Shown here piece after piece: positions 17,064 through 25,664 of a stretch of 36,398 nt of DNA. How positions within the stretch are numbered: the first letter of the stretch is position 1; every line of letters starts with the position of its first letter. Under the pieces are notes generated by a model that was given only the letters and a program-made list of their open reading frames with translations, made no database searches and was not told where the DNA came from. This stretch comes from an uncultured Opitutaceae bacterium. GTDB lineage: Bacteria > Verrucomicrobiota > Verrucomicrobiia > Opitutales > Opitutaceae. The DNA is taken from assembly GCA_903891325.1 (NCBI GenBank), contig CAITEC010000078.1, forward strand, positions 1 through 36,398, given 5' to 3'. Both the position numbers and the translations under genes were made by a program.

Positions 17064-17768
17064 ATGAAGACCGTCGTTCAAATCTCCCTGGACCTGACAA
17101 GCATTCCCGAGGCGCTCGAAACCGCCCACCTGGCGATTCGCGCGGGGGTTGACTGGCTTGAGGCGGGGACGCCGCTGATCATCGCCGAGGGAATGAACGG
17201 GGTCCGGGCGCTGCGCCGGGATTTTCCGGGGGTGCCGATCGTCGCTGACCTGAAGACAATGGACGGGGGCTGGCTGGAGGCCGAGATGATGGCCAAGGCG
17301 GGCGCGACCCACGTGGTCGTGATGGAGCGGGCCCACCCGGAGACGATCAAGGTCGTCGTGAAGGCGGGAAGGGATTTCGGGATCAAGGTGATGGGAGACA
17401 ACATGGCCTCGGGCGACCTGGTGGCCTCGGCCCGCCGCCTCGAGGATTTGGGCTGCGATTTCGTCATCCACCACATCGGCTATGACGAGCGCCGGGGGAT
17501 CGTCGCCTCCGGCGGCCGCTGTCCCAGCCCGCTCGACCAGTTGCGCGACGTCGTCCGGGCGGTCGGGGTGCCGGTGCAGGCGGTGGGTGGGCTCTCGATC
17601 GAGCAGGCGGTCCGCACGCCGGAGTACGGGGCGCCCCTGGTCGTCCTCGGGGCCCCGCTCACGATCGACGCCGACTCCTTCAAGACCGCCGGGGGCGACC
17701 TGGAAAGCAAGCTGCGCCTGGTCTGCTCGAAAATCCACGCCTACGGCGATGTCCCCGTCGGCCGCTGA
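17064..17768 (+). CDS. HPS/KGPDC-family (HUMPS) aldolase-decarboxylase
   Basis: 234 residues of the orotidine-phosphate-decarboxylase superfamily. Members either join formaldehyde to ribulose-5-phosphate (3-hexulose-6-phosphate synthase), run this backwards, or decarboxylate 3-keto-L-gulonate-6-phosphate. The superfamily D-x-K-x-x-D is A-D-L-K-T-M-D (Asp62, Lys64, Asp67). Its 'KTMD' form is closer to hexulose-phosphate synthases than to UlaD, which has 'KIAD'. V-Q-A-V-G-G-L-S (171-178) binds phosphate and I-H-H-I-G-Y-D (135-141) resembles the HPS H-x-G-x-D segment. No 6-phospho-3-hexuloisomerase gene is adjacent. It heads an operon with a TIM-barrel isomerase (3-bp gap), an SDR and class III fructose bisphosphatase. 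Confidence 0.75.
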   Translation: MKTVVQISLDLTSIPEALETAHLAIRAGVDWLEAGTPLIIAEGMNGVRALRRDFPGVPIVADLKTMDGGWLEAEMMAKAGATHVVVMERAHPETIKVVVKAGRDFGIKVMGDNMASGDLVASARRLEDLGCDFVIHHIGYDERRGIVASGGRCPSPLDQLRDVVRAVGVPVQAVGGLSIEQAVRTPEYGAPLVVLGAPLTIDADSFKTAGGDLESKLRLVCSKIHAYGDVPVGR

Positions 17769-17771
17769 GAG

Positions 17772-18617
17772 ATGAATCCCCCCTTTGGCGTAAGCCAGTT
17801 CAGCACCTGGCCGCAGTCCTTTGCGGACGACCTCCGGCTCTACAAGGAGGCCGGGATCGGCTTTATCGAGGTCTGCGAGGGCAAGCTGGACGCGGCCAAT
17901 CCCGAGCCCCAGCTCCAGGCGCTGAAGGAGTCCGGGATGCGGGTCTCAAGCGTGCAACCACGCCTGCACTCGCTTTTTCCCGACCAACCCCGGCCCGAGC
18001 CGGCCTCCCCGAAGGAGCGGATGCTCCGGCTGCGGGGGAGCATCGAGCTTTTCGGCCGGCATTTTCCCGGGACAACGCTGGTCACGATCAGCGGGGCCGC
18101 TCCCGGCGGGGACTACGACCTGGCGTACCGGACCGCCGGCCGCGAGTACGCGGAGATCGCGCGGATCGCGGCGGACAACGGAGTCCGCGTGGCCCTCGAG
18201 CCGTTGAACCCGATCCTGATGAACACGGACACCTTTGTCTGCTCGCTTGCCCAGGCCGGCCGGATCGTCGAGGAGGTCAACCACCCCGCGTTCGGGATGT
18301 TCCTTGATGTCTGGCATTTTTGGGAGGATGCGGGGGCGGCCGACCAAATTGCGAGGTACGGCGACCGGATTTACGGCGTACACGTCAATGACTGGCGCAC
18401 CCCGCGCGCATTCGGGGACCGCTTCCTTCCCGGCGAGGGCGTGATTCCGCTGGTCGAACTGGTGCGCGCCATCCGCAAGACCGGGTACGACGGCGCCTAT
18501 ACGCTGGAGATTTTCTCGGAACTGCGGCTGAGTGGCTCCCTCTGGGCCGATCCCCGGCGAACCGTCGTCGAGGGGCGGAAGGCCTTTTTGGAAATCTGGA
18601 AAAAAGCATGCGCCTGA
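17772..18617 (+). CDS. Sugar phosphate isomerase/epimerase (xylose isomerase-like TIM barrel)
   Basis: 281 residues. The metal-dependent TIM barrel interconverts keto-sugars at C3 or aldose/ketose pairs. Expected ligands are Glu143 (A-L-E-P-L-N-P), Asp179 with His182 (L-D-V-W-H-F-W), His204 (V-H-V-N-D-W) and Glu246 (T-L-E-I-F-S-E). GAGAG stands immediately before the ATG. Following an HPS/KGPDC-like gene it could play the part of UlaE/SgbU, but the close motif set is shared by many unrelated specificities, including inosose and tagatose enzymes. The end of the gene overlaps the SDR start by 10 bp. Confidence 0.8.
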   Translation: MNPPFGVSQFSTWPQSFADDLRLYKEAGIGFIEVCEGKLDAANPEPQLQALKESGMRVSSVQPRLHSLFPDQPRPEPASPKERMLRLRGSIELFGRHFPGTTLVTISGAAPGGDYDLAYRTAGREYAEIARIAADNGVRVALEPLNPILMNTDTFVCSLAQAGRIVEEVNHPAFGMFLDVWHFWEDAGAADQIARYGDRIYGVHVNDWRTPRAFGDRFLPGEGVIPLVELVRAIRKTGYDGAYTLEIFSELRLSGSLWADPRRTVVEGRKAFLEIWKKACA

Positions 18618-19399
18618 AAGACAAGGTAATCCTGGTGACCGGCTCCACAACCGGCATTGGCGAGGGCATGGCCCGGACCTTTGCGAGGGAGGGGGCGCGG
18701 GTTGTCGTTCACGGGACCCGGGAGGACGCCGCCCGGGAGGTGGTCCGCGGGATCGAGGCCGCGAAGGGCGTGGCGACAGCCGTCATGGGCTCGCTCGCCG
18801 ACCCGGAGGCCCCGGCGAGGATCATCGGCGAGGTCATTGGCCGATTCGGACGGATTGACGGGTTGGTCAACAACGCAGCCGTGATGACGCGCGGGAACAT
18901 CGAGGCGACCGACGCGGAGACCTTCGACCGCACGGTTGCGATCAACCTGAGGGCCCCGCTCCTCCTGATCCGGGCGGCGCTCCCGCACTTCCGCAGGCAG
19001 GGCGGCGGGAGCGTGCTGAACATCGGCTCGGTCAACGGCTACTGCGGCGAGCGAAACCAACTCGCCTACTCGATCAGCAAGGGGGGCCTGCTGACGCTGA
19101 CCCGGAACCTCGCCGACGCCCACGGCGCCGAGGGGATCCGGGTCAACCTGCTGAGCGTGGGCTGGACGCTCACCCCCAATGAATTCGCGCTGAAGAAGAA
19201 GGAGGGTTTCCCAGACGACTGGCCCTCGCGGCTGCCCAAGTCGGACGCCCCCTCCGGCCGGCTCCTGTCGCCCGAGGACATCGCCTGGGCGGCTGTCTAC
19301 TTCCTCTCCGAGGAGGCCCGGCTGATCAACGGCTCGGTCCTGGACCTGGAGCAATATCCCTTCCTGGGCCGAAATCCGCCGAAGGCGACGGGGCGCTGA
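18608..19399 (+). CDS. Short-chain dehydrogenase/reductase
   Basis: 263 residues, classical SDR: T-G-S-T-T-G-I-G (11-18) binds the dinucleotide, V-N-N-A-A (87-91), and the triad Ser141, Tyr154 and Lys158 (Y-S-I-S-K). An Arg/Thr pair after the second strand (T-R-E-D, 37-40) would allow NADP. The C-terminal D-L-E-Q-Y-P-F replaces the usual D-G-G. The ligand is probably a sugar or polyol, judged from the operon. Its start lies inside the preceding gene, and its TGA overlaps the ATG of the bisphosphatase gene. Confidence 0.85.
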   Translation: MRLKDKVILVTGSTTGIGEGMARTFAREGARVVVHGTREDAAREVVRGIEAAKGVATAVMGSLADPEAPARIIGEVIGRFGRIDGLVNNAAVMTRGNIEATDAETFDRTVAINLRAPLLLIRAALPHFRRQGGGSVLNIGSVNGYCGERNQLAYSISKGGLLTLTRNLADAHGAEGIRVNLLSVGWTLTPNEFALKKKEGFPDDWPSRLPKSDAPSGRLLSPEDIAWAAVYFLSEEARLINGSVLDLEQYPFLGRNPPKATGR

Positions 19400-21366
19400 T
19401 GTCGATGAACGAGGGAGACGCAGTTTCACTGGAGGCGCGCGAGCGCGAAATGGCGGTCCTGCGGCCGCTCGCGGAGCGGTTTCCAAATGTTGACGCCGCG
19501 ATGGCGGAAATCGCGCGTCTTTCCGCGGTGCTCACGCTGCCGAAGGGGACGATCCACGTCATCAGCGACATCCACGGCGAGGACCAGAAGCTCAGGCACG
19601 TGATCAACAACGCCTCCGGGTCGCTCCGGCCCCTGGTCGAGCGGGTCTTCGCCGGCAGGATGGAACCGGCCGCATTCCAGGATTTCCTGACCCTGATCTT
19701 CTACCCGAACGAAATGACGCTCAGGCTGGAGAAGGTCCCCCGGACCTCCGAGCAGCTTCGCGGATTCACGCTGGGCACCATGCGCAACCTGATGGAGCTG
19801 GTCCGCATCGTGGTGGCGCGCTACAGCCTCAGGCGGGCGATGACGGTATTTCCCGCCGAGTACCGGGAGCTGATGACCGAGATGCTCCACGAGCCGACGA
19901 CGGAGCGCGGGGGCGAGTTCATGGCGGCCATCGTCGACGAGCTCGTCCGGCGCAACCGGATCTGGGAATTGATCCACGTGACCGTCCGGCTCGTGCGAAA
20001 CCTGGCGATCTACGAGCTGATCATCGGCGGGGACTGCTGGGACCGGGGACCGCGCGGCGACCGGGTGGTCGACTACCTCCGCCAGCAGCCCAACGTGTCG
20101 TTCATCTGGGGGAACCACGACGCGGCGTGGCTCGGCGCGTCGCTGGGACACCCGGCCCTGATCTGCAACGTCCTTCGCATGTCCCTGCGATACCGCCGGC
20201 TGGGCCAGGTGGACGAGGGCTACAGCATCCCGTGGACCCCCCTGGAGCAGCTCGCCGCGACCGCTTACCGGGACGACCCGGCTGAAAACTTCAAGCCGCG
20301 GGGCTCGGGCACCCGGCCGGACCTGCTGGTGGCGCGGATGCAGAAGGCCGCGGCGATCATGCAGTACAAGCTCGAGGGCCAGGTGATCGCCCGGCACCCG
20401 GAATGGGCGCTCGACCACCGGCGGCTGCTCCACCGGGTGAACCTCGCCGCGCGGACGATAGCGGTGGACGGCGTGGACTACCCGCTGAGCGATGCGAGCT
20501 TCCCGACGGTGGACCCGGCCGATCCGTACGCCCTCTCGGCCGACGAGCAGACCTGCCTGGATCGCATCCGTCACTCCTTCCTCAACAGCCAGAAGCTGGG
20601 GGAGCACATGCGATGGCTCGTCACCCGCGGATCGATGTACCTGGAGCGGGACGACAACCTCATCTTCCACGGCTGCGTCCCGGTGGATGCGAAGGGCGAT
20701 TTCCTTCCCATGGTGCTCGACGGGAAGCCGTACCGGGGACGGGCCCTGTTCAATGAGATCGAGAAGCTCCTGGTCCGGGTGCCGGAGCGCCCCGTCGAGT
20801 CGGACCTCGACCAGCTCTGGTACCTGTGGAGCGGCCCGCTTTCCCCGCTCTTTGGAAAGGACCGGATCACGACCCTGGAGCGCGACTTTATCGCCGATCC
20901 CGCGGCGCACCACGAGACGAAGAACCCGTATTTCGCGCTCATCCACGATTCCGCCTTCTGCGACCGGATCATGCGGGAGTTCGGCATCGACACGGGCCGG
21001 GGGCTGATCGTCAACGGGCACGTCCCGGTCAAGATCGAGAAGGGCGAGTCGCCCCTGAAGCGCAGCGGCAAGGCGATCACGATCGACGGCGCCTTTTCCG
21101 AGGCCTACGGCGACTACGGCTACACCCTGGTGCTTGAGGCGGACCGCACCTTCCTGGCCCTGCACCACAGCTTCGAGTCGGTGGACGCGGCGATCCGGGA
21201 CGGCGTGGATATCGTCCCCAGTATTTCAATTGTCAGGAAGTGGGACACCCCGCGGCGGATGGCCGACACCGAGCGCGGCATCCGCTTCCGCTGCGAGATC
21301 GACCTGCTGGAGCGCCTGATAGCGGCCTACCGGAATAACCACCTGCTGCAGTCCCCGGCGGTTTAG
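19399..21366 (+). CDS. fbp: Fructose-1,6-bisphosphatase class III
   Basis: 655 residues, the length of the class III enzyme known from Bacillus. It hydrolyses fructose-1,6-bisphosphate to fructose-6-phosphate. Metallophosphatase blocks: S-D-I-H-G-E (Asp57, His59), G-G-D-C-W-D-R-G-P (Asp212), W-G-N-H-D (Asn239, His240) and N-G-H-V-P-V (His541). Class III replaces the more usual class I enzyme in Firmicutes and some other lineages. Being in an operon with the HPS-like gene suggests it feeds fructose-6-phosphate to, or draws it from, a pentose/hexulose phosphate route, though it may simply serve gluconeogenesis on released sugars. It starts by TGATG overlap with the SDR. Confidence 0.9.
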   Translation: MSMNEGDAVSLEAREREMAVLRPLAERFPNVDAAMAEIARLSAVLTLPKGTIHVISDIHGEDQKLRHVINNASGSLRPLVERVFAGRMEPAAFQDFLTLIFYPNEMTLRLEKVPRTSEQLRGFTLGTMRNLMELVRIVVARYSLRRAMTVFPAEYRELMTEMLHEPTTERGGEFMAAIVDELVRRNRIWELIHVTVRLVRNLAIYELIIGGDCWDRGPRGDRVVDYLRQQPNVSFIWGNHDAAWLGASLGHPALICNVLRMSLRYRRLGQVDEGYSIPWTPLEQLAATAYRDDPAENFKPRGSGTRPDLLVARMQKAAAIMQYKLEGQVIARHPEWALDHRRLLHRVNLAARTIAVDGVDYPLSDASFPTVDPADPYALSADEQTCLDRIRHSFLNSQKLGEHMRWLVTRGSMYLERDDNLIFHGCVPVDAKGDFLPMVLDGKPYRGRALFNEIEKLLVRVPERPVESDLDQLWYLWSGPLSPLFGKDRITTLERDFIADPAAHHETKNPYFALIHDSAFCDRIMREFGIDTGRGLIVNGHVPVKIEKGESPLKRSGKAITIDGAFSEAYGDYGYTLVLEADRTFLALHHSFESVDAAIRDGVDIVPSISIVRKWDTPRRMADTERGIRFRCEIDLLERLIAAYRNNHLLQSPAV

Positions 21367-21421
21367 GGGCGCGCCCGGTTCGCCTGTTGCCAAGGTCCCG
21401 CCCCGCGCTTTGGCTTCCCCC

Positions 21422-22417
21422 ATGAGCCATACTCCCTCGCCGAACCGCTACTCCCGCCCGGACTTCTACCGCCGGTGCGGCCGCAGCGGGCTGATGCTCC
21501 CGATCGTATCCCTGGGCATCTGGCACAACTTCGGCGAGGTGGACGACTTTGAGAACGCGCGCGCGATGGTCCTGCGCGCCTTCGACCTGGGGATCACCCA
21601 CCTGGACGCGGCGAACACCTACGGGCCGCCGCCCGGCTCGGCGGAGCGAAACCTTGGGAAAATCCTCCGGGGGGACCTCGCGGGACACCGCGACGAGCTC
21701 GTGATCGCGACCAAGGCCGGCTGGACCATGTGGCCCGGGCCCTATGGGGACTGGGGATCGCGCAAATACCTCATCGCCAGCCTCGACCAGAGCCTGGGCC
21801 GCCTCGGCGTGGACTACGTCGACATCTATTACTCGCACCGTCGCGACCCGAAGACGCCGCTGGAGGAGACAATGGGCGCCCTGTCCCACGCCGTCCGCTC
21901 CGGAAAGGCGCTCTATGCCGGAATCTCCATGTATTCGCCGGAGGACACGCTGCGGGCATCGAAGATTCTCAGGGATCTGGGCACTCCCTGCCTGATCCAC
22001 CAGCCCTGCTACAATATCTTTGACCGGTCCATCGAGGGCGGGCTCCTCGACGTCCTGGGCAGCGAGGGCATCGGCGGGATCGCCTTCTGCCCGCTCGCCC
22101 AGGGACTCCTGACGGACCGCTACTTCCAGGGGATTCCGAAAGGCTCGCGGGCGTCCAAGTCCCATAGCTTCCTGCGGCCGGCCCAGGTGACCGACCAGCG
22201 GATCGCCCAGGCTCGGCGGCTCGGGGAGATCGCCAAGGCGCGCGGCCAGACGCTCGCGCAGATGGCCCTCGCCTGGGTCATGCGCCAGCCGCAGATGACC
22301 TCGGTCCTGATCGGCGCCAGCAGCGCCGCCCAGATCGAGGAGAACGTCGCCGTCCTTAAGAACATGTCCTTCGACGACGCCGAACTCGGCGCGATTGACG
22401 CCGCTGTGCGCGGATAA
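21422..22417 (+). CDS. Aldo/keto reductase, YghZ (L-glyceraldehyde-3-phosphate reductase)-like
   Basis: 331 residues from the ATG at 21422. The catalytic tetrad is present: Asp62 and Tyr67 (L-D-A-A-N-T-Y-G-P-P), Lys98 (A-T-K-A-G-W) and His139 (Y-Y-S-H-R-R-D). 'L-G-I-W-H-N-F-G' and 'N-T-Y-G-P-P-P-G-S-A-E' are typical of the YghZ/AKR14 group, NADPH enzymes that reduce L-glyceraldehyde-3-phosphate and methylglyoxal. It lies 55 bp after fbp on the same strand; a weak TTGCCA (21386-21391) could be a -35. No Shine-Dalgarno sequence. It ends before a terminator-like palindrome. Confidence 0.85.
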   Translation: MSHTPSPNRYSRPDFYRRCGRSGLMLPIVSLGIWHNFGEVDDFENARAMVLRAFDLGITHLDAANTYGPPPGSAERNLGKILRGDLAGHRDELVIATKAGWTMWPGPYGDWGSRKYLIASLDQSLGRLGVDYVDIYYSHRRDPKTPLEETMGALSHAVRSGKALYAGISMYSPEDTLRASKILRDLGTPCLIHQPCYNIFDRSIEGGLLDVLGSEGIGGIAFCPLAQGLLTDRYFQGIPKGSRASKSHSFLRPAQVTDQRIAQARRLGEIAKARGQTLAQMALAWVMRQPQMTSVLIGASSAAQIEENVAVLKNMSFDDAELGAIDAAVRG

Positions 22418-22431
22418 GCGCATGCTCATAA

Positions 22432-22487
22432 TGTAGCCGGGGTCCTAGACCCCGGACCGGCCTCTAGGAGGCCGGCTACAATTTTTT
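22432..22487. terminator. Three-way palindrome plus T-run, likely bidirectional terminator
   Basis: TGTAGCCGG (22432-22440) pairs with CCGGCTACA (22472-22480), and two inner hairpins, GGGGTC/GACCCC and GGCCTC/GAGGCC, fit between. Six T's follow on the plus strand. It lies where the aldo/keto reductase and the beta-helix gene converge. The TAG stop of the beta-helix gene is the 'CTA' of the right arm. The compact, self-complementary form suggests a dispersed repeat. Confidence 0.65.
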
Positions 22488-24569
22488 GCGTCGTCCGCAG
22501 GACGACCAGTCATAGGGCACGAACCCCAGCTTCAGCGCGGGCGAATTCTTCGCGAGCCTCCACGTCCGCCGGCCCTCGGTCACCCGGGGATCAGCCACGA
22601 TCGAGTTGCGGTCGTGGCCCAGCTTCCTCCAGGCGGCAAACGAGAGCGACTTTGGCACGCCATCCTTCCGGTTCTTCGGATTGCCGCTTGAGGCGAGCCT
22701 TCCCCCCGGGAACCAGATGCAGTTGCCCGCCGCGAAGAGGGCGCCCTTCGATATGTCTCCGGCGTAGCCGCCCGCATAGAGGCGGGCGCTGGGCCCGATG
22801 AGGATGTTGGCGAAGAAGCTCGCGCTGAAGGCACCGGGATCGACCCGGTACACCGACACCATGGAATTGGCGCCCCGGGCGAAGATGTTGTTCCGCACGA
22901 CGTTTTCCCTTCCGTAGTGGATATTGAAGGGCGCGTCCTTCGTGTCGTGGACCAGGTTGTGCTCGACAACCACGTGCGAGGTCCCCTCGTCGAGGTAGAC
23001 GCCCCAGCCGCCGTAGTCGTGCGACCGGACATGGTGGATGTGGTTGCCGCGCAGGACCGTGCCGGGCTGGACGCCCAGCACGTAGATTCCCCCCATGTCG
23101 CTGAGGACGCCCGCGCCGATGTCGTAGATCAGGTTGCCCTCGATCTTGTTGTTCCGCGACACGGTCTCCCGGTACCCCCAGGTCCAGCCGACGGAGATCG
23201 CCGAGTAGCAGGTGTCGTGGATTTCATTATGCGCGACCGTGCAGTCGAAGGCGTGGCCGATCAGGACGCCGATGCCCTGGTGAAAGACCCGGCCGATGTG
23301 GGTGATGTGATTGTCCGCGACGCGAATGTGTCCGGTCCTGCCCTCGATCCGCTCGCCCAGGTCGCTCCCGTGCACCCGGATACCCCCGGCGCCCAGGTCG
23401 ACCAGCTCGTTCCTCGCGACCTCGCAGTCCCGGCTGCCCTCTCCGATCTCAATGCCGTAGAGCCCGGCGTGCTCGACCGTGCAGTTGACGATGGAGCATT
23501 TCCGGGCCGCCCGCAGGCTGACGGCCCCGGGGACGAAGATAGCCGCCTGGGGATTGCCCGCCAACGCCATGTCCAGGCCGAAGGCGCGGTGGTGGGCGGG
23601 CATCTGGACCAGGGGCGAGTACCAGTCCGCGTTGCGGAAGGTGAGCCCGTCGAATGAGAGCCCGGTCACGTGCCGGGTTGAGTGGGGGTCGAGCGGCTCG
23701 ATCGTGTCGTCGAAGAACTCTCCCGAGGCCTGCACGAAGGCAAGGGTGCGCGGTGCGTCGATCGCGGTATTCTCCGGGGTCTCGCCGGGGCGGGGCAGGT
23801 AATAGAGCCTGCCGGTCTCCCGGTTGAGGTACCACTCGCCGGGCTCGGTCAGGGCCTCGAAGAGGTTGTCGATGTAGTAGCGGGCGTAGACGCGGTTCCC
23901 AAAAACGAACTCGTGTGCCTCGTAGAGGACGAAGGACGAGCGCCGCGCGAAGCTCAGCCAGCCGGTCCGCGGGTTGAGCTGGGGGCGCGGCAGCCGCTCC
24001 TCGATCCAGTAGTGCAGGAGGACCGCCTCGGCGTCGTTGAGCGAAGGCCAATTATGGATGTCCCCGGCCGCCGGCTTGAAGGTGTCGCTTCCCGCGAAGA
24101 GGTCGGTCCTCTCGGGATTCCTGATCTCGCTGATTCGGAACACGTTTTTGACCCCCTTTGTGTCCGGTGAGAATTTCGGCAGCCGGGCGCGCGGCGCGCG
24201 ACGCCCGTTCACAAAGAGCGAGCGGAAGTACCAGCTTCCCGCCGCGACCTCGGGAAGGTCCACGGTCCACTCCACCCGTCCATTTCGGACTCCGACCTTC
24301 CAGCCGGTGATCCGCTCTCCACCGTCGAATACGGGCCGGGCGCGGGGCGCCGCGGCATAGCGCGTCTCCGAGTCGGCGGGCCCGAACGCAACGGGGGCGC
24401 GAAGAGGATAGCGGCCCGCATGGACCAGGACGGTGGCCGCGCCGTCGACTTTTCCGGCCGCCCGGAGCTTGCGGATATTGTCCCGGGCGCCCCCAAGCGT
24501 GGCCCAGGGGCGTTCAAGGGAACCGGAGGCCGTGTCGCGGCCGGAAGGAGAGAGGTGAAAGGGCGTCAT
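22476..24569 (-). CDS. Right-handed parallel beta-helix protein, GH141-like
   Basis: 697 residues. The opening (H-L-S-P-S-G-R-D then [11 protein letters not shown]) is the usual start of GH141-type and related beta-helix carbohydrate enzymes; GH141 members include alpha-L-fucosidase on rhamnogalacturonan II and xylanase. A beta-domain region (about 85-300) is followed by helix coils rich in N-x-I/I-x-N steps (about 345-600), such as N-H-I-T-H-I, N-E-I-H-D-T and N-L-V-H-D-T. No signal peptide is visible from this ATG, and the upstream sequence offers none in frame, so it may be cytoplasmic or the start may be wrong. The last five codons (R-R-K-K-L) fall in the terminator palindrome. Confidence 0.7.
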   Translation of the reverse strand: MTPFHLSPSGRDTASGSLERPWATLGGARDNIRKLRAAGKVDGAATVLVHAGRYPLRAPVAFGPADSETRYAAAPRARPVFDGGERITGWKVGVRNGRVEWTVDLPEVAAGSWYFRSLFVNGRRAPRARLPKFSPDTKGVKNVFRISEIRNPERTDLFAGSDTFKPAAGDIHNWPSLNDAEAVLLHYWIEERLPRPQLNPRTGWLSFARRSSFVLYEAHEFVFGNRVYARYYIDNLFEALTEPGEWYLNRETGRLYYLPRPGETPENTAIDAPRTLAFVQASGEFFDDTIEPLDPHSTRHVTGLSFDGLTFRNADWYSPLVQMPAHHRAFGLDMALAGNPQAAIFVPGAVSLRAARKCSIVNCTVEHAGLYGIEIGEGSRDCEVARNELVDLGAGGIRVHGSDLGERIEGRTGHIRVADNHITHIGRVFHQGIGVLIGHAFDCTVAHNEIHDTCYSAISVGWTWGYRETVSRNNKIEGNLIYDIGAGVLSDMGGIYVLGVQPGTVLRGNHIHHVRSHDYGGWGVYLDEGTSHVVVEHNLVHDTKDAPFNIHYGRENVVRNNIFARGANSMVSVYRVDPGAFSASFFANILIGPSARLYAGGYAGDISKGALFAAGNCIWFPGGRLASSGNPKNRKDGVPKSLSFAAWRKLGHDRNSIVADPRVTEGRRTWRLAKNSPALKLGFVPYDWSSCGRRKKL

Positions 24570-24670
24570 GGGCGGAGAAACAATCCAAGCCGGGCTCGCG
24601 CATCATGGCGAAGCCAAAACCTCCATTGTCTTGTTGCAACTTCGGCACAGCGGCATCCCATGTTTTATCC

Positions 24671-25663
24671 ATGAACAAGATCAAACTAGGTTCCCAGGGG
24701 GCTATTGTTTCCCAGATCGGGCTTGGCTGCATGGGCATGAGCGAATTCTACGGGGAGCGGAACGACGCGGAGTCCGCGGCGACGATCCTCCGGGCGCTGG
24801 ACATCGGGATCAACTTTCTGGACACGGCCGACGCGTACGGGATCGGGGACAACGAGGAGCTCGTGGGGCGCGTGATCCGCCCGCGCCGATCCGAGGTCTT
24901 TCTTGCGACCAAGTTTGCGAACGTCCGGAGGAAGGAGGACCCGGCCAACTGGACGATCAGCGGCCGGCCCGAATACGTGGCTTCGGCCTGCGAGGCCTCG
25001 CTGAAGCGTCTCGGCGTGGACTGCATCGATCTCTACTACCAGCACCGCGTCGATCCGCAGACCCCGATCGAGGAGACAGTAGGGGCGATGGCGAAGCTGG
25101 TCAGGGCCGGCAAGGTCCGCTACCTGGGGCTCTCGGAAGCCTCGCCCGCGACGATTCGCCGCGCCCACAAGGTCCATCCCATCACCGCGCTCCAGACTGA
25201 ATATTCGCTCTTCGAGCGCCACGTGGAGAAGGAGATTCTTCCGACCCTGCGGGAACTGGGAATCGGGTTGGTGCCCTATAGCCCGCTCGGTCGCGGACTG
25301 CTCACCGGCACCATCGGAAAACCCTCCGACCTGGGAGCCACCGACTCGCGCGCCCAGCGCTTTCCCCGGTTTGCCCCGGGGGCCTTTGACCGGAACGCCG
25401 CGCTCGTTGAGCGGATCAGGGCGATCGCCGGCCGCCGCCGGGCGACCCCGGGCCAGCTCGCCTTGGCCTGGCTGCTGGCCAAGGGCGGGGACATCGCGCC
25501 GATCCCGGGGACCAAGCGCCGGAAATACCTCGAGGAGAACGCGGGTGCCGCCGACATCGCGCTGACCGCTGACGAGGTCCGCGAGCTCGAGGCCGCGATC
25601 CCCGAGTCAGAGATCGCCGGCGACCGCTACGCCCCCTTCGGAATGAAGACGATCGACCGCTGA
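24671..25663 (+). CDS. Aldo/keto reductase, AKR13-like
   Basis: 330 residues. Tetrad: Asp51 and Tyr56 (L-D-T-A-D-A-Y-G), Lys81 (A-T-K-F-A-N), His125 (Y-Y-Q-H-R-V-D). 'L-G-C-M-G-M-S' at 18-24 and '[11 protein letters not shown]' mark the AKR13-like group, NADPH reductases of aldehydes and sugars. It is divergent from the beta-helix gene; the 101-bp gap holds an 8-bp palindrome GTTGCAAC (24633-24640) but no clear promoter. Its stop and the GH172 stop face each other with one base between. Confidence 0.85.
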   Translation: MNKIKLGSQGAIVSQIGLGCMGMSEFYGERNDAESAATILRALDIGINFLDTADAYGIGDNEELVGRVIRPRRSEVFLATKFANVRRKEDPANWTISGRPEYVASACEASLKRLGVDCIDLYYQHRVDPQTPIEETVGAMAKLVRAGKVRYLGLSEASPATIRRAHKVHPITALQTEYSLFERHVEKEILPTLRELGIGLVPYSPLGRGLLTGTIGKPSDLGATDSRAQRFPRFAPGAFDRNAALVERIRAIAGRRRATPGQLALAWLLAKGGDIAPIPGTKRRKYLEENAGAADIALTADEVRELEAAIPESEIAGDRYAPFGMKTIDR

Positions 25664-25664
25664 C

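Noticed and set aside
15498..17738. 746-residue reading of the TPR gene
   Set aside because: The front 240 residues lie antisense to the HPS-like gene and look unlike any protein; the membrane protein begins at 17018.
24633..24640. GTTGCAAC palindrome as a LacI-type operator
   Set aside because: Eight bases only, and no regulator gene is nearby; noted but not called.
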